8,291 nt of DNA from JANXZO01 sp964355115 (lineage in GTDB: Bacteria; Bacteroidota; Bacteroidia; Bacteroidales; FEN-979), in contig CAYHCQ010000141.1 of NCBI GenBank assembly GCA_964355115.1, forward strand, positions 1 through 8,291. Reading direction: 5' to 3'. A program made the position numbers and the translations under genes. Every line of letters starts with the position of its first letter. Within the stretch, counting starts at the first letter, position 1. Positions 1 through 5,743 of this stretch are shown piece after piece. The notes beneath the pieces are model-generated. The model saw only the letters and a list, made by a program, of their open reading frames with translations. It was not told the origin of the DNA and made no database searches.

Positions 1-116
1 AGGAATTTCTTGGATTCGTCATCTGCGTGGTACACCGGAATGCCCATGGTCTGAAAAATGGCTGATACCAAGCTTTTTCCGCTTCCTATATTACCGGTTA
101 GCCCGACTTTTAGCAT
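1..116 (-). CDS. coaE: Dephospho-CoA kinase, N-terminal part (cut by the window edge)
   Basis: CoaE phosphorylates the 3'-hydroxyl of dephospho-CoA, the last step of coenzyme A synthesis, in the cytoplasm. Only the first 38 codons are present. They begin MLKVGLTGNIGSGKS, with the P-loop GNIGSGKS at residues 8-15, followed by the family pattern of a short helix and a strand ending YHADDESKK. The two acidic residues at 32-33 lie where CoaE has its conserved substrate-side Asp (family knowledge). The ATG at 116-114 directly abuts the TAG stop of the YbbR-domain gene (TAGATG), so the two are almost certainly cotranscribed. The lid and CoA-binding parts lie outside the window. The P-loop alone could belong to other kinases, but the whole N-terminus and the neighbours fit CoaE. 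Confidence 0.93.
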   Translation of the reverse strand, partial: MLKVGLTGNIGSGKSLVSAIFQTMGIPVYHADDESKKF

Positions 117-731
117 CTACTTGCGCTTCTTTACATAGCTTTTGGAAGGATCCACCTTATTCAGGCTGTCCTTCCGTTGCAATAATGAATCCCGCTCCAG
201 GGCCGGTGACTTGATCATACCTGCCCCAACATGCGATGGAATGCGCCGAATCACCTGCTTCTCAAACTCAAAGTACAGTGTATCGGGGGTGACGATGAAA
301 ATATCGTTCTGGAAATCGGACTGCGCAGCGATCTCCTTACCCAGCCTGTTTGTTAGCAGGTAGGCCCAGGGAGTGAGATCGTTGCTCCTTACCCTGACGT
401 TGCGCAGGCTCACCTCAAACTCCCGGTCGGCTGGCGTAAGAAAACGTTCCGAAAAGAGTTCGAAGCCCTGCAACTTGATCTTCACGGTAAGGGTCGAGTC
501 AGAATACCTCACCAGCTTCAGGTTTCCGGGAATTTCGGTATAGGTAAGCCGGTATTCAATGGTGTAAAAGTAATTCTGTGATAATTTCACCAGGGCCCAC
601 AGGAAGACGGAAATTATCAGGCAGATGCTGAAAATAAAAAACTGGTTCTTGAATTTTTCACCTCTCCGCTTCCTGGCATTCTCGATCAGATCAATGAACT
701 CAGGCTTCAATGGCGTTGACTTTTCAACCAA
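117..731 (-). CDS. YbbR-like domain membrane protein
   Basis: This 204-residue protein has a charged N-terminus (residues 16-30 rich in Arg and Lys), one hydrophobic membrane segment at about 31-50 and a C-terminal part of mostly beta character. This is the usual plan of the short single-domain YbbR (CdaR-like) proteins found between yajC and coaE in Bacteroidota. In Firmicutes, CdaR proteins regulate the diadenylate cyclase CdaA; no cyclase gene is seen here, so that role should not be assumed. The stop abuts the coaE start. The start is unusual: no ATG or GTG exists near the N-terminus, and the first codon after the yajC stop is TTG (731-729). A second TTG, codon 8 (710-708), is the only other early choice. 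The tail after about residue 165 is polar and Lys/Arg-rich, probably disordered. Family assignment rests on topology and position more than on clear motifs. Confidence 0.8.
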   Translation of the reverse strand: MVEKSTPLKPEFIDLIENARKRRGEKFKNQFFIFSICLIISVFLWALVKLSQNYFYTIEYRLTYTEIPGNLKLVRYSDSTLTVKIKLQGFELFSERFLTPADREFEVSLRNVRVRSNDLTPWAYLLTNRLGKEIAAQSDFQNDIFIVTPDTLYFEFEKQVIRRIPSHVGAGMIKSPALERDSLLQRKDSLNKVDPSKSYVKKRK

Positions 732-1064
732 TTACTTGTTCTCGATGGTCTGGGTGTTATCCATGGCAACAGCAGTTTTTTCGACGCGCAAACGAACGCT
801 GTTTTCAACTTCAATGGTAACAGTTGTGTCCTGGATTTCGACAATTCTGCCATGAATCCCGCCAATGGTAATTATTTTCTGCCCCTTCTGAAGGCTCTCC
901 TTGAATTTTTTCTGGTCCTTCGAACGTTTCATCTGCGGACGGATGAAGAAGAAGTAAAATACAACGATGATCAGCAACAGCGGAAGAAATGAATACCATC
1001 CGTTCTGCTGTCCGCCGGCTCCACCCTGGGGAGTCATTAAAAGGATACTTAAGAGATTAGTCAT
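732..1064 (-). CDS. yajC: Preprotein translocase accessory subunit YajC
   Basis: YajC is a small inner-membrane protein that associates with SecDF and the SecYEG translocon. The 110-residue product has the full family pattern: a short periplasmic N-terminus with a Gly/Gln-rich stretch (14-20), a membrane helix at about 23-42, the signature FFIRPQMKR right after it, and a small beta-rich cytoplasmic domain containing KGQKIITIGGIHGRI. Length is normal for the family. It starts at an ATG (1064-1062). Its TAA stop at 734-732 is followed immediately, in the same frame, by the TTG start of the YbbR-domain gene, so translation is probably coupled. Upstream, 123 bp separate it from the DUF1573 gene, and that gap holds two 8-bp-period repeat arrays. 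The secD and secF genes are not in the window. Confidence 0.95.
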   Translation of the reverse strand: MTNLLSILLMTPQGGAGGQQNGWYSFLPLLLIIVVFYFFFIRPQMKRSKDQKKFKESLQKGQKIITIGGIHGRIVEIQDTTVTIEVENSVRLRVEKTAVAMDNTQTIENK

Positions 1065-1091
1065 AATAGATACAATTTACGATTTATATTA

Positions 1092-1126
1092 AGTGACAAA
1101 GTGACAGAGTGACAGAGTCACAGAGT
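1092..1126. repeat. 8-bp tandem repeat array A (AGTGACAG units)
   Basis: Read on the plus strand, consecutive octamers are AGTGACAA, AGTGACAG, AGTGACAG, AGTCACAG and a partial AGT. The period is exactly 8 bp over about 4.4 copies, with single-base changes between units. It lies in the leader between the DUF1573 stop and the yajC start, 27 bp upstream of yajC's ATG. There are no spacers, so it is not CRISPR. Function is unknown. Confidence 0.9.
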
Positions 1127-1143
1127 TAAAATTCTTATACCAA

Positions 1144-1182
1144 TTCAATCCTTCAATCCTTCAAACCTTCAAACCTTCAATC
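1144..1182. repeat. 8-bp tandem repeat array B (TTCAATCC / TTCAAACC units)
   Basis: Plus-strand octamers are TTCAATCC twice, TTCAAACC twice and a partial TTCAATC, giving 4.9 copies of exactly 8 bp. On the transcribed (minus) strand the units read GGATTGAA and GGTTTGAA. The array begins only 5 bases after the TAG stop of the DUF1573 gene and is separated from array A by 17 bases. Together A and B fill most of the 123 bp gap inside the operon. Function is unknown. Confidence 0.9.
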
Positions 1183-1187
1183 TTTGC

Positions 1188-1661
1188 CTACTCCGCTCCG
1201 GGTGCGACGACCTGTGCTTTGATCCTGAGCAGGGTCGTATTTGGCTGGGTGTTGGCGACCACAACAATATTCTTGGCCTGGAAGCCGCGCCGGCCCTTGC
1301 TGTTGAACGATACTTTGATTGCACCCTCTTCGCCGGGGCGGATCGGGGTTTTTGGGTAACTCGGAACTGTACATCCGCATGAGGTACTCACGTCGGCAAT
1401 CACAAGGTCGGTTTTGCCTGTATTCCTGAATTTAAACCCAAACGATACGGTCTCACCTTCAATGATCCTGCTGAAGTCGTGTTCCGTCTCCTCAAACCGG
1501 AGTATGGGAAGATTTGTGGAATCGCCCTCACCGCTGGCTGTGTTCGGATTGGAAACAACATCTGCCGGCAGAGTTCCCTGTTCGGTATTGCCGGAATTGC
1601 AGCCAACAATAAACAACAGACAAAACAGGATTGCGGTCACTAAGTATTTACTGGGGTTCAT
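1188..1661 (-). CDS. DUF1573 domain lipoprotein
   Basis: The product is 157 residues. Residues 1-21 form a lipoprotein signal: a Lys at position 5, a hydrophobic core, and the lipobox IVGC with the lipidated Cys at 21, so the mature protein is anchored to a membrane facing the periplasm or outside. A low-complexity linker rich in Ser, Asn, Gly and Thr follows (22-50). The DUF1573 domain covers about 52-150 and shows the family marks: HDFSRIIEGE, the SCGCTVP motif (Cys95 and Cys97) and PIRPGEEGAIKVSFNS. DUF1573 has an immunoglobulin-like beta fold of unknown biochemical function, common in Bacteroidota. The ATG at 1661 was chosen because the open frame continues 43 codons upstream without a signal peptide and into the divergent aroK gene, and because a promoter-like box lies just before this ATG. 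It is the first gene of the operon leading to coaE. Confidence 0.9.
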   Translation of the reverse strand: MNPSKYLVTAILFCLLFIVGCNSGNTEQGTLPADVVSNPNTASGEGDSTNLPILRFEETEHDFSRIIEGETVSFGFKFRNTGKTDLVIADVSTSCGCTVPSYPKTPIRPGEEGAIKVSFNSKGRRGFQAKNIVVVANTQPNTTLLRIKAQVVAPGAE

Positions 1662-1687
1662 GTGCAACTTGCGGTTCAAATGGAGTG

Positions 1688-1695
1688 CAAAGGTA
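1688..1695 (-). promoter_or_regulatory. Candidate -7 promoter box for the DUF1573-yajC-ybbR-coaE operon
   Basis: On the minus strand this reads TACCTTTG, an exact match to the Bacteroidota -7 consensus TAnnTTTG. The ATG of the DUF1573 gene follows 26 bases later, a plausible short leader. No clear TTTG or TTG element is seen at the -33 position; the upstream sequence is an A/T run. The box sits in the 63 bp divergent gap with aroK. The same 12 bases (GTGCAAAGGTAA on the plus strand) recur upstream of ychF. Confidence 0.6.
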
Positions 1696-1724
1696 AGAAA
1701 AAATATAGTATTTTTATACTCTCT

Positions 1725-2240
1725 ATGCGGATCTACCTTATCGGCTATATGGCATCGGGAAAATCGAACCTGGGTCAGCAACTGGCTCAAGCCATGGGAT
1801 ATGGGTTCGTAGACCTCGATTACCTTTTTGAGGAGCGTTACCGCATCAGCGTTCTTGATTTTTTCGAGAAATACGATGAGGTGAGTTTCCGGAAAATTGA
1901 ACAGGTGCTGCTTTACGAAACTTTAACTCTCAAAAATACAGTTATTTCCACCGGCGGCGGCACTCCCTGTTTTTTCGAAAATATGAATTTTATCAGGGAT
2001 GCAGGGGTGTCGGTTTACCTTCACTGGGAACTGAAACCGCTGATCGTCCGGTTACGTGCTGTCAAGGTTAAGCGCCCCTTGTTGAAAAACATTGGGGCGG
2101 ATGAACTGGAGATCAGGGTAAAGGCTCACCTTGAACAACGTGAACCGTTTTACCGGAGGGCCGATTACCTGTTTGAAGCGGAGGGTAACACGATTGAGGA
2201 ACTGGTACAATGGCTGAAGGTTGAAAGACACCCTCACTGA
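1725..2240 (+). CDS. aroK: Shikimate kinase
   Basis: It transfers phosphate from ATP to shikimate in the chorismate pathway, in the cytoplasm. The 171-residue protein is of usual length. Visible motifs in order: P-loop GYMASGKS (7-14), the Asp pair DLD (30-32) that binds Mg and shikimate, FRKIE with Arg56, the STGGG motif with Gly77-79, the lid sequence KRPLL with Arg117, and REPFYRRADY with Arg139, which matches the substrate-binding Arg of the family. The ATG at 1725 is chosen because MRIYLIGYMASGKS is the normal N-terminus; the open frame upstream (from 1662) encodes a Lys-rich tail with no match to the family and overlaps the DUF1573 promoter. The gene diverges from the DUF1573 operon and its TGA overlaps the convergent rlmD stop. 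aroK and aroL cannot be told apart from sequence alone. Confidence 0.95.
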   Translation: MRIYLIGYMASGKSNLGQQLAQAMGYGFVDLDYLFEERYRISVLDFFEKYDEVSFRKIEQVLLYETLTLKNTVISTGGGTPCFFENMNFIRDAGVSVYLHWELKPLIVRLRAVKVKRPLLKNIGADELEIRVKAHLEQREPFYRRADYLFEAEGNTIEELVQWLKVERHPH

Positions 2241-3670
2241 TCTGATCTTTCCAGCAATGTAACATTTTCAACATGCTGTGTGTGGGGGAACATGTCGATG
2301 GGTTGTGATCTTACGTGCCGGTAGCCTTCCGACAGCAGCAACAGGTCGCGGGCCTGGGTCGACGGATTGCAGCTTACGTAAACGATCTTTTCCGGTTTAA
2401 CCGCCAGCATCATCCGCACTACCTTTTCATGCATTCCTGATCGGGGAGGATCGGTGATGATAATATCCGGCGATCCGTTCTCAGTAATAAATTCCTGCGT
2501 AAGTATTTTCTCCGCCTCTCCGGCAAAGAACGCGGTATTTGTAATTCCATTAAGCTGCGAATTTATCCTGGCATCTTCAATAGCAGGAGCCACCGATTCT
2601 ATTCCGATCACGCGGGCAACACTGCCTGCGATGAAATTGGCAATGGTACCCGTACCGGTGTAAAGGTCATAAACCGTTTCATTGCCCGTAAACCCTGCAA
2701 ATCTTGCCGCAGTATGATAAAGGTTGACTGCCTGGTACGAGTTCGTCTGGTAAAAGGAGGCTGGCCCGATGCGGTACTCTACATCTTTTTCACCGCTGCG
2801 AAACGAGGGCATCCTCTCTGTGATGTAAGGAAATCCGGAGAAATGGCGGAATTCAAGGTCCCCCAGTGTGTCGTTTTTTTTCTGATTGATCACGTAAATC
2901 AGGGAGGTTATCACAGGAAATTCATCTGATAAGGCGCGGAGCATCGGCTCAATAAGTTCGGGCTGATCATCGCGAAAGACTAAAATTACCATGAGATCGC
3001 CTATGGAGGTGTTGCGGATGATGATGTTGCGCAGGAATCCCGTCCAGTTACGCACATCATAAAAGCTCATTCCGTTTTCCAGGGCATAGTTGCGGATGAA
3101 TAACCGGATACTGTTTGAGGGCTCATCCTGCAGGTAACAGTTGCTGATATCAAGCACTTTGTCGAACATTCCGGGGATATGAAACCCCAGCGCATTCATC
3201 TCTTTCTCAGTAACCTGACCTCTGATATCGGCATCTGTAAGCCAGCGGCGGTTGGAGAAGGTGTACTCAAGTTTATTGCGGTAAAATTGAATTCGCTCCG
3301 ATGCCAGGATGGGTAAAATCTCCGGGGCAGATATCTTCCCGATACGAACGAAACTGTCTTCCACCTGTTTCTGCTTGTAGAAGAGCTGGTCTTCATATTT
3401 TACATGCTGCCACTTGCATCCACCGCATATTCCGAAATGTTCGCAGAAAGGCTCGGTCCGCTTCGGACTGAATGTGTGGATTTTCGTAACTTTCCCTTCA
3501 CAGAAAGAACGTTTTTTTTTCATTACCTGGATGTCGATCACATCGCCTGGCACCACGAAGGGTACAAATATGACAAGGTCGCCAACCCGTGCCACCGCCT
3601 TGCCTTCCGACCCGGCATCGAGTACTTCAACATTTTCAAAGAAAGGGAGGGGACGTTGGTTTCTATGCAT
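2234..3670 (-). CDS. rlmD: 23S rRNA (uracil-C5)-methyltransferase, RlmD/RumA family
   Basis: A SAM-dependent methyltransferase that forms 5-methyluridine in 23S rRNA (U1939 in E. coli numbering). The 478-residue product contains an N-terminal TRAM RNA-binding domain (about 8-66); Fe-S cluster cysteines Cys76-x5-Cys82-x2-Cys85 with a likely fourth at Cys178; the FYQTN motif with Gln308; the SAM-binding loop DLYTGTGT (335-342); DPPRSGMH (407-414); the nucleophile Cys434 in SCNPST; and HVEN with the probable general base Glu468. All catalytic parts are intact. The ATG at 3670 was chosen because the TRAM domain begins there. The open frame runs on to 3889, but that part passes through repeat arrays and the 3' end of hydE. 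Arrays C and D form its leader. Paralogues (TrmA, RlmC) share these motifs, so the exact target base is inferred. Confidence 0.92.
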   Translation of the reverse strand: MHRNQRPLPFFENVEVLDAGSEGKAVARVGDLVIFVPFVVPGDVIDIQVMKKKRSFCEGKVTKIHTFSPKRTEPFCEHFGICGGCKWQHVKYEDQLFYKQKQVEDSFVRIGKISAPEILPILASERIQFYRNKLEYTFSNRRWLTDADIRGQVTEKEMNALGFHIPGMFDKVLDISNCYLQDEPSNSIRLFIRNYALENGMSFYDVRNWTGFLRNIIIRNTSIGDLMVILVFRDDQPELIEPMLRALSDEFPVITSLIYVINQKKNDTLGDLEFRHFSGFPYITERMPSFRSGEKDVEYRIGPASFYQTNSYQAVNLYHTAARFAGFTGNETVYDLYTGTGTIANFIAGSVARVIGIESVAPAIEDARINSQLNGITNTAFFAGEAEKILTQEFITENGSPDIIITDPPRSGMHEKVVRMMLAVKPEKIVYVSCNPSTQARDLLLLSEGYRHVRSQPIDMFPHTQHVENVTLLERSDQ

Positions 3671-3682
3671 AAGAAATTTGAA

Positions 3683-3738
3683 GATTTGAAGATGTGCCGA
3701 TGTGCCGATATGCCGATGTGCCGATGTGAAGATTTGAA
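3683..3738. repeat. 8-bp tandem repeat array C (GATGTGCC / GATTTGAA units)
   Basis: Plus-strand octamers in order: GATTTGAA, GATGTGCC, GATGTGCC, GATATGCC, GATGTGCC, GATGTGAA, GATTTGAA. That is seven complete copies with exact 8-bp spacing, preceded by a decayed copy (3675-3682, AATTTGAA-like). The arrangement is nearly symmetric: GATTTGAA flanks a core of GATGTGCC units, and the intermediate unit GATGTGAA joins the two types. Just after the array, TTTGAA-A-TTCAAA (3733-3745) forms a perfect inverted repeat. The array is the immediate leader of rlmD, ending 12 bases before its ATG. Confidence 0.93.
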
Positions 3739-3750
3739 ATTCAAACTTCG

Positions 3751-3782
3751 ATTGTTCTATTGTTCTATTATTCGATTGTTCT
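3751..3782. repeat. 8-bp tandem repeat array D (ATTGTTCT units), overlapping the 3' end of hydE
   Basis: Plus-strand octamers are ATTGTTCT, ATTGTTCT, ATTATTCG, ATTGTTCT: four copies with exact 8-bp spacing, followed by a T run. Positions 3768-3782 are also the last four sense codons and the TAA stop of hydE on the minus strand. The stop comes from the one divergent unit (ATTATTCG). The array is separated from array C by 12 bases. Confidence 0.88.
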
Positions 3783-4853
3783 TTTTTTATAATGTTTTGA
3801 GTCTCCCCATTCCCCATATCCGATCTCGTCACCAGCCATATGAATCCGGGCTTCCAGGCAGCTTTTGCATTCCTCAGCCTCTTCGTCAAGGCATGGTTTA
3901 TTATCGTAGAGCAGGTAATCCTGCCGGTATTTTGTTGGGGTAAGGTTAGGCATGATCACATTGGCACCGACCAGCAATGCTTTTTCGCGTCCCTGCGGAT
4001 CTATCGTCTGCATGGCAGTTGTAGCAGCAATATTAATGTCTTTCATCACAATGCGCAGGATCGCGACCATCTTCAGGGCAAGGTCGAACCTCTCTTTCAG
4101 GGGCAAAAGATCCTTGCTGTATTGGAACAAAGGGGTATCCTCATGCTCTATATAGGGTCCCATTCCTGCCATGTCGATATCGAAATCGCGCAGGAATATG
4201 AGGTCATCAGCCAGGTCGGATAGGGTCTGGAACGGGAGGCCGATCATTACTCCCGTTCCAACCTGGTATCCAATTTCCTTTAGCCGGTTGAGGGCTTCAA
4301 TCCGTTCGGCATAGCTGTGGAACTTGTCGTCCGGATGTAGCTTTTTATAAAGGTCAGGATTGGAGACTTCAATACGAAGGAGATAGCGATGAGCTCCTGC
4401 ATCGAACCACCTCTTGCAGGTGTCCATTGATTGCTCACCCAGTGAAAGCGTTACATGAAGCTCGCCGTTTGACCTCCTGTGAATCTCTTTAAGCAGGTTT
4501 TCAATTGTGGAGACGAACTGCTGACTGGTTTGTTCACCCGACTGAATCACGATCGAGGCGAATCTGTTTTTATAGGCAAAGTCGGCTGCTTCAAGCACTT
4601 CTGCATCGGTCATCCTGTACCGCGCATACTTGCTGTTTCCAGAGCGGATTCCGCAGTAAAAGCAGTTCTTGGCACAGTAATTCGAATACTCAATCAGTCC
4701 GCGAAAATAAACTTTGCGCCCCACAAATGCAGCCTTGACAGCCTTGGCCTTTTCAAATATCTTCAGCCGCTCAGTACCCGTGGCATTGAGCAAGGCAAGG
4801 ATCTCCTCCTTGCCGAAGTAATCTTTTTTTAAAATTTTATCAACAGAATACAC
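3768..4853 (-). CDS. hydE: [FeFe] hydrogenase H-cluster maturase HydE (radical SAM)
   Basis: HydE is a radical SAM enzyme that works with HydF and HydG to build the diiron part of the [FeFe] hydrogenase active site. The 361-residue protein has the radical SAM motif Cys60-x3-Cys64-x2-Cys67 (CAKNCFYC) followed by GIRSGN and YARYRM, characteristic of HydE. It also has a C-terminal Cys321-x7-Cys329-x2-Cys332, the spacing of the auxiliary cluster site in some HydE proteins. LQSGE-type (IQSGEQTS), MIGLPFQT and MGPYIEHEDTPL segments also fit HydE rather than BioB or PylB. The start is GTG (4853); no in-frame ATG occurs until codon 81, past the Fe-S motif, and a stop lies four codons upstream of the GTG. 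The last residues Arg-Thr-Ile-Glu and the stop are encoded by repeat array D. hydF, hydG and the hydrogenase are not nearby. Confidence 0.93.
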   Translation of the reverse strand: MYSVDKILKKDYFGKEEILALLNATGTERLKIFEKAKAVKAAFVGRKVYFRGLIEYSNYCAKNCFYCGIRSGNSKYARYRMTDAEVLEAADFAYKNRFASIVIQSGEQTSQQFVSTIENLLKEIHRRSNGELHVTLSLGEQSMDTCKRWFDAGAHRYLLRIEVSNPDLYKKLHPDDKFHSYAERIEALNRLKEIGYQVGTGVMIGLPFQTLSDLADDLIFLRDFDIDMAGMGPYIEHEDTPLFQYSKDLLPLKERFDLALKMVAILRIVMKDINIAATTAMQTIDPQGREKALLVGANVIMPNLTPTKYRQDYLLYDNKPCLDEEAEECKSCLEARIHMAGDEIGYGEWGDSKHYKKRTIE

Positions 4854-4908
4854 AACGTGAACCTAAATTATTTACCTTGGTTCAATATTTTCCAGGGCTA
4901 TAGAGTTG

Positions 4909-4916
4909 CAAAATTA
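4909..4916 (-). promoter_or_regulatory. Candidate -7 promoter box for hydE
   Basis: On the minus strand this reads TAATTTTG, matching the Bacteroidota -7 consensus TAnnTTTG, and continues as TTTGCA like the other two boxes in the window. It lies 55 bases before the hydE GTG, in the 131 bp gap (4854-4984) between hydE and the divergent LytTR gene. No -33 element is clear. In the same gap, plus-strand TACCTTGG (4873-4880) is a one-mismatch box that could serve the LytTR gene, but at 104 bases from its ATG I do not call it. I see nothing else in the gap. Confidence 0.45.
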
Positions 4917-4984
4917 CTAATTTTACCTGATTATTTTCTGTAATTCCGACCCCGTTCCCTGCACTAAACAAATAAGCATTCCTT

Positions 4985-5743
4985 ATGGAAGAGATCATTA
5001 GAGCCGTCCTTATTGATGACGAGAAAAGCAGTATCCTGACTCTGAAATCGCTGCTTGGATCGCATTTTCCAAAAGTAGAGGTAGAGGGTACCGCGGCCAA
5101 TGTCAGCGATGCTGTTAAACTTATTGACGAGGTTAAGCCCGACCTGGTGTTCCTGGATATAAATATGCCCGACGGAAGCGGATTTGATGTGATAGACAGG
5201 GTGAGTTATCGCAACTTCCAGGTAATCTTTATCACTGCCTACGACATTTATGCTGTTCGCGCATTCGAGATATCGGCGCTCCACTACCTCGTGAAACCGA
5301 TCAATCTTGAGCTGCTTGAGTCGGCAATTGATCGCTACAAAGAGACTAAGGTCGACGACATTGATAAAAAAATCTCAGTCCTCCGCGACAGCCTGAAGAA
5401 CAAGAATGAAAAGATCATCATCCCCTCCACCGACGGCCTTAATATTGTCAAACTAAGTGATATTCTGCGACTGGAAGCCAGCGACGTGTACACTGTCTTC
5501 TACATGACCAATGGCCAGCGGTTTGTTGCCTCAAAGCCACTCAACAACTACGAAAAAATCCTTGAAGACCTTCCCTTTTCACGCATACACAGCAAGCACC
5601 TTATCAATCTGATGTTCGTAAAGCGCTATGTGAAAGGCAAAGGCGGCTCGGTGATTATGGAAGACAACACCGAGGTTGAAGTTTCGGTCAGGAAAAAGGC
5701 CGATTTTCTCGAAAAATTGAAAGAATACGCACGATTTGTGTAG
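4985..5743 (+). CDS. LytTR-family response regulator
   Basis: A two-component transcriptional regulator of 252 residues. The receiver domain (about 5-120) has the acidic pocket Asp11-Asp12, the phospho-acceptor Asp58 (VFLDINMP), Thr84 and Lys104 (KPIN), all intact. A charged linker (about 121-137) leads to a LytTR DNA-binding domain (about 138-250) with the family patterns DILRLEASDVYTVFY and FSRIHSKHLINL. It belongs to the LytT/AlgR group, whose DNA-binding domain is mostly beta strand. The ATG at 4985 gives a standard receiver N-terminus. In Bacteroidota such genes usually sit beside a LytS-type histidine kinase, but both neighbours here face other ways (hydE divergent, ychF convergent), so it is an orphan within the window. 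Its target is unknown; the shared gap with hydE makes control of hydE possible but unproven. Confidence 0.93.
   Translation: MEEIIRAVLIDDEKSSILTLKSLLGSHFPKVEVEGTAANVSDAVKLIDEVKPDLVFLDINMPDGSGFDVIDRVSYRNFQVIFITAYDIYAVRAFEISALHYLVKPINLELLESAIDRYKETKVDDIDKKISVLRDSLKNKNEKIIIPSTDGLNIVKLSDILRLEASDVYTVFYMTNGQRFVASKPLNNYEKILEDLPFSRIHSKHLINLMFVKRYVKGKGGSVIMEDNTEVEVSVRKKADFLEKLKEYARFV

Noticed and set aside
1707..1720. Hairpin AGTAT-TTTT-ATACT just before the aroK start
   Set aside because: Five A/T-rich base pairs in an A/T-rich stretch; likely chance and too weak to call a regulatory element.
1662..1724. 21-codon upstream extension of aroK
   Set aside because: Shikimate kinases start just before the first strand and P-loop; the extra residues are low-complexity and the region holds the divergent promoter.
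1662..1790. 43-codon upstream extension of the DUF1573 gene
   Set aside because: It would bury the lipoprotein signal peptide and overlap aroK; a promoter-like box lies inside it.
3683..3782. CRISPR-like array
   Set aside because: The units are 8 bp and directly adjacent, with no spacers and no cas genes.
3671..3889. N-terminal extension of rlmD by 73 codons
   Set aside because: It would translate both repeat arrays and overlap the end of hydE; the TRAM domain starts at the ATG at 3670.
3404..3943. Plus-strand open frame of 179 codons across rlmD, the arrays and hydE
   Set aside because: It is a shadow of two well-supported minus-strand genes and runs through the repeats; the product has no recognisable domain.
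3768..4853. Biotin synthase (BioB) or methylornithine synthase (PylB) instead of HydE
   Set aside because: The YCGIRSGN and YARYRM segments and the C-terminal Cys-x7-Cys-x2-Cys fit HydE, and no biotin or pyrrolysine genes are near.
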